Assembly: GCA_029721435.1 (NCBI GenBank)
Contig: CM056576.1
Coordinates: forward strand, 120,083,166-120,147,165
Length of the DNA stretch: 64,000 bases
Direction of reading: 5' to 3'
Source: Gymnothorax reevesii
Taxonomy: Eukaryota > Chordata > Actinopteri > Anguilliformes > Muraenidae
The notes beneath the pieces were generated by a model that was not told where the DNA came from, did not search any database, and saw only the letters and a program-made list of their open reading frames with translations. The translations under genes were made by a program, and so were the position numbers. Position 1 is the stretch's first letter. Each line of letters opens with the position of its first letter. Below, in pieces: positions 59,629 to 64,000 of this stretch.

Positions 59629-59693
59629 TGGGGGGGTGGGGGGGGGGGGGGGTGGGGGCATAAGGGAGTGGGGGGGGGGGGGGGGGGGGGGGG
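59629..59693 (+). repeat. Poly-G tracts
   Basis: Several long G runs, separated by single T and by CATAAGGGAGT, in the spsb4 intron. On the transcribed (minus) sense these are C runs. Confidence 0.9.
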
Positions 59694-61328
59694 CAGGATA
59701 AGTGAAAAGAAGAATGTATGTTTCAGTATAAGAGTGAAATGGTTTGCATTTACAAAGCCAGAGTCTCCAGCTGGGCTTGGCCGGTAGACACTAAAGCTAT
59801 ACATTACAAGAGCACACAGGCAAAATCCAATTACCTTTACTGTAATGGAATTTATAAGAAAGGCTTTTCCATAGGAATCCCAAAGGTTTCACTGGATGAA
59901 CTGATGGTATCCCCGGACTCCGGCTGAATGAGAGCACGATTTGATGTTTAAGACATTTATCCATCTAGGAGACACCTTGTGAGACCAGCTCAAGTTGCTG
60001 TTCTTTGATTGAAATCAAAGCCAATGCAGGACATGGCGTCCTTGACCTCAGGAATTTCTTGTGCGCTCAAAAATGCCCAGCAGAGCAGACAGTCCAACCA
60101 GACCACACTCATCAATGCTCTTTAAGTTCAATTAGTCCCGTCTGAAGATCTGTTAATCAATATGCGACTGCCGCCTGGATGCATTTCTGGTCGAGCAGCG
60201 TCAACTTTATGACTTTCATGGGACCGTGTAGTCTGGGACCCTGCTAGAGACATTTGAACAATGTATGCAGACAATATACAGCATCATGATTCATTGGACA
60301 GTGGCAGTTTTTATTGCAGTTCTGTACTCTTGCACTCAGAATTTGAAGAGATGCTGCAAAGTTGAAGTGCCGACTGTCAGCTTCATGTTGAAGGTGCTTT
60401 CCATGTTGGATAAACCATTCAGAAATGACAGCACCTTTCGTATGTATTCCCGCCATTTTGGGCGCAAAAAAAAAAAAAAACTTGACAGCTTAACAATGTA
60501 GAACAAGTGTTTGCCACTAACATGGCAATATCCCCCGCCGCCTCAATTTTATGTGTCCATACGGACGTACGTACGGAGCCCAATGCTATATCCCCCGTTT
60601 TGCACTAATCGTGCGGCAGGGGATAATAAAAAGTCATCTTTAACATTAGGTCAACTAGATAACTCAGTCGCCACAGGGACCGAGTCGTGCATCTCCCTGA
60701 TCCCCAAATTTTGGACATAATTGTCACCGGCAGCCATATTGGACGTCCGAAATTAGCGAAAATCGGTCTTGAGCATTGTCCAATCAATATCTTCGCCTGA
60801 GTGAAATTTGGAGAAATTCCTGTAATAACTGTGGTTTCCAGAGCCCGGAACAGAAAATCTCTGCGGTGGTGGCAGCGGCAGCGGCCCCAGAACTTAACCA
60901 TAGCATCTCCCGACTATCGGCGTCAGGGAGATACAAATATCCTGAGCATACAATGTCAGCTTGAATCCCACTATCCACAGACTCCAGTCTGGTGATGCTC
61001 TGCAGGCCTGTACTGCAGCCAGCTTCAGTTCCGGCTCGTTTCGGGGACTCTCCCCCTCCCCAGCCTCCAGCATGCAAAATGCCTGCTCAATTTGATTCAT
61101 ATCCTGTGATCGATTTGACCAACAGAACCAAATAAATAACACGTCACTGGCCAATGAATTATATAGTGCTCACTGTAAATGCATAAACAGAAGATTTTTA
61201 AACACCATTTTCCTCATTTCACACTCGGAAAGATCAAAAGGTCTATTGGATTTGCTGATACAAGGAAAAGAGTCACTGAGAGAGAAGGGGAAAAATTAAG
61301 GGAGGCAGAGGGGAAATTGACAAAGCTA

Positions 61329-61329
61329 C

Positions 61330-61356
<27 letters not shown>
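61329..61356 (+). repeat. (GA)n microsatellite
   Basis: Uninterrupted GAGAGA run followed by CAGGAAGAGGAAGATGGAG. Confidence 0.9.
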
Positions 61357-61360
<4 letters not shown>

Positions 61361-63695
61361 AAGAGGAAGATGGAGAATCTGTAGGATGATGAGAAAGCTG
61401 CATTACCGCAACCTGTATGACTCCAGTCCAGCCCAGTCAGTCCTGCAGCCATTAACCCCCATTACCTCAGGGCAAAGATCAGCCTCACATGACCGCACAC
61501 TGTTACAGTTCCAAACACAGTGGGGGATATGGGGTGGGGGTGGTGTTAGTAGCATTCATAACATGATCGAGGAAAATGGAAAAAAACTGCATCACCAATT
61601 GAAAGGCAACAAAATGTCCAGACATGTCATCAGTCTGGTGTGTCACAGAACATGTCATGTATAGCGGTGAATTAGCCTGGCAAAGGCCCTTAAGCTGCAG
61701 AGTCCAAATCACAGGGCTTTAGTTCGAGAGCAAAATGCAACACAGCTGCCGCGCCATCAACAACAAGCGGAAATGAATAACTCCCTCTGAATTTCAGACG
61801 TCCCTACATCCATGTACATTGTCCTATTAAAAAAAAGCAAGCTAGTAGATTTTAAAATGGCTGAGAACAGCAACAGGCATTTAGCTGCCTTCGAAGAGGA
61901 GGTAGTTGATGTTTCTTTTTTATACTGCAAGTGCGTGCGTCTTACCATCCCAGGGTGGGGGAGGCAACCCTAAGCTCTGCAACCTTTTAATATCGATCGA
62001 AAAAAGATCAATAATACTCTGGAGCGCGCTTTTAAAATAAGAAAACCCTGAACGTTAAAGCACCCGCGCCTTCAAGCACTGCAGTAAACGGCCTTCGGCT
62101 GAGTTAAAGGTCTTGGGAAAGACCCGGTTCAGCAATAACCGTATCGCAGCGCTGATAATGGACGTATTAATCAAGAGGGACGATAAGTCTGAAGACCGCT
62201 GACCACTGTAAGCCCGCCAATTCACACGTCGCGGATTAGCGCGGGGAGCGTGCTCATTTCCGAATGCTTTACTGCTGGCATCTCGCGCCGTCGAAGCGTG
62301 CAATGCCTCATGCAGTACAAAAAAGCGCGAGGCCTTGGCTCTACAGTAATTACACGAGGGCGGGCATTGATTTTGTTTCCATGAATAGCACCAAATAACT
62401 CACACCAATGCCAGGCTCACACATAGTGCATAGTGATGGGGTAGGGAGAGGTTTTCACTGCACAAGAAAAGATACAATCCAAACAAATCCAAAAAAAGAT
62501 CCAGGCAGGAACAAAATACCACCTTGATCCGACTCTCATTTCACAATTTCAACTCATAAAGATGTATAATTACAGAGACAAGTGCAGCCCTCGTCCTTGG
62601 GATGGAAGCTGTAACCTTTTCACGGAGCAGTAAAGCATTCAAAAATCCTTTGCGGAACTCTGCAGACATACTTGCAGTGCAGAACATGGGCTGTATTGCC
62701 TTTTTTTTTTTTAAACAAAGCCACTGAGGTGGAACGTACACAGTACACCTGCATGAAACACGCTCAAAGCAAGGTCCTCTCAGGGAAAGGGAGCACGTAT
62801 ATACCCTAACGAACCGGGATTACGACAACGGAGCACTGTAGCGTGACTCCTGCTCGGCTGCCGTGTGAGCTGTGCTTAAGCGCTCAATACCTCAACAGTG
62901 CAACATGAAGCGGACGCTAAAATGCATAGAAAAACGGACCACGGAAAGACACCGCCTTTTTTAAATGGGCAGGATGGACCGGTTTAAAAACAGGTCGCAC
63001 ATTACAAAATCTTCTGTAAGTAATGTTTACGACCAGCGGGGGGAGACAAATTTTCTAAATCTGCGGGGACCAACTATACCTACAACATGTACAATGCAAG
63101 ATTATCAACAGGGCACACATTCTGCTGCACAAAATGCTTAAAACTTGATTCTTAGACTCAAGACACGTGTTCACAATGCACACTAACATCCAAAACCGCT
63201 ACCTACACACCACCTGGCTCCGTCGCCCCATCTCACCGTTTCTGGAAAGAAGTCGCTCACAGACTATCACTTATGAGATGTAGCATCCCACTATCCCCAA
63301 CACTGTTTACTTGGCAACCCCACCAACACCACCCCCATCCAGAATGCCTTAACTATCACCTGGAAAACCAGCCTCCTTAAACGGAAATCTAGAAACACAA
63401 TAAACACTACACAATAAGTGAACCTACTCAAAGAACAGGCCTCCATATTTGTGGAAATAGAAACTTGAACATCACTTATGCATTCAGAAAAGATTTTGAC
63501 AGCTTTCACTAATTTCTCATACCTGCCTGTTAACCAATACCATTCACATCCATTATAAATCCGTTCGCACAGAAACAGGCACTCTCCCACCTCCAACATT
63601 TAGGCCCAACATACGCCTTCGTCTCCCACCCAGGATAAGTACAGTAGTGTGCAGTAATGATTAAACACCACCCCTTTCTTAAAGGGGTCCTACTA

Positions 63696-64000
63696 CAGCT
63701 GTGCTCAAAAGTTTGCATACCCTAGCTGCTGAATTTGTGAAATATTGCCATTTATTTTGAAAAGATGACTCATGGAAAAAATAAATAAATAAAAAAAAAC
63801 AATAAAAAAAAACAAACTTTTATTTCATTTTAGGATGATGATCATGTGAAGTCCTTTATCATCACATAGGTGTTTGCCTCCTTTTTAAATCATAACTGAA
63901 ATCACCCGAACGGCCCTGATCATAAGTTTACATACCCCTGAATGTTTGACCTTGTTATATAGACACAAGGTGACACACGTAGGTTTAAATGGCTATTAGG
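63696..64000 (+). mobile_element. 5' part of a Tc1-like element, cut by the window edge
   Basis: CAGCTGTGCTCAAAAGTTTG after a TA is a terminus I recall from fish Tc1/mariner elements. A similar phrase recurs inside (TCATAAGTTTACATACCCCT), followed by GGTGACACACGTAGGTTTAA. The transposase, if any, would lie beyond 64000. Confidence 0.75.

Larger units (their letters stand above)
57520..64000 (-). other. spsb4: spsb4 intron upstream of the SOCS-box exon
   Basis: No SPRY-encoding sequence could be read on the minus strand, so this is intron that continues past the window. It contains G-homopolymer tracts (59629-59693), GA repeats (61329-61356), CpG-richer sequence around 62040-62310 and the 5' part of a Tc1-like element (63696-64000). 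A GCGGCAGGGGATAATA-type fragment at about 60520-60630 is probably another dispersed repeat. Confidence 0.7.

Noticed and set aside
61179..61664. 161-codon plus-strand open frame
   Set aside because: Runs through a (GA)n microsatellite, giving an RE-repeat; no family match.

Overview
This is vertebrate nuclear DNA, almost certainly from a teleost fish. Its genes have short exons with GT/AG introns, there are no operons, and the non-coding space is packed with fish-type repeats: Tc1-like transposons, V-SINE-like tRNA-derived SINEs, TTAA- and TA-flanked inverted-repeat elements, and microsatellites. I could not narrow the species further.

Two protein-coding genes are recognisable, both partial. 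The first is the 3' half of a calsyntenin gene, best matching calsyntenin-2 (clstn2), on the + strand. Nine coding exons between 16354 and 42267 join in one open frame of 1509 nt, giving 502 residues plus a stop, with every intron phase agreeing. They encode the end of the LamG-like domain, the membrane-proximal ectodomain, the stalk, one transmembrane helix and the cytosolic tail with its kinesin-light-chain (W-acidic) and NP motifs. The 5' half (signal peptide, two cadherin repeats, most of LamG) lies left of the window, so 1-16353 is intron. The second is the last coding exon of spsb4 (SPRY and SOCS-box protein 4) on the - strand at 57392-57519, holding the SOCS box. Its SPRY exon(s) lie right of the window, so 57520-64000 is intron. 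The two genes converge tail to tail.

Layout: 1-16353 clstn2 intron with a possible hAT-like relic, a Tc1-like relic, a TTAA element, an LTR-like copy and a CpG-rich patch; 16354-42267 nine clstn2 exons with introns carrying a TTAA element of about 2 kb with coding remnants, an LTR-like copy, a Tc1 nested in a small inverted-repeat element, V-SINEs and a 945-bp TA-flanked element; 42268 to about 45030 the likely 3' UTR; 45031 to about 56444 an intergenic repeat field, including a nest of four elements at 53520-55352; about 56445-57391 the likely spsb4 3' UTR; 57520-64000 spsb4 intron ending in the 5' part of a Tc1-like element.

The two genes are not known to work together: calsyntenin-2 is a neuronal/synaptic membrane protein and SPSB4 a Cullin-5 E3 ligase substrate adaptor. 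I found no new multi-gene system. The observations most worth checking are the degenerate second kinesin-binding motif at the calsyntenin C-terminus, the gene order and orientation, and several repeat families that appear here in informative pairs or nests. All calls come from reading and recalled family knowledge; no database search was run.
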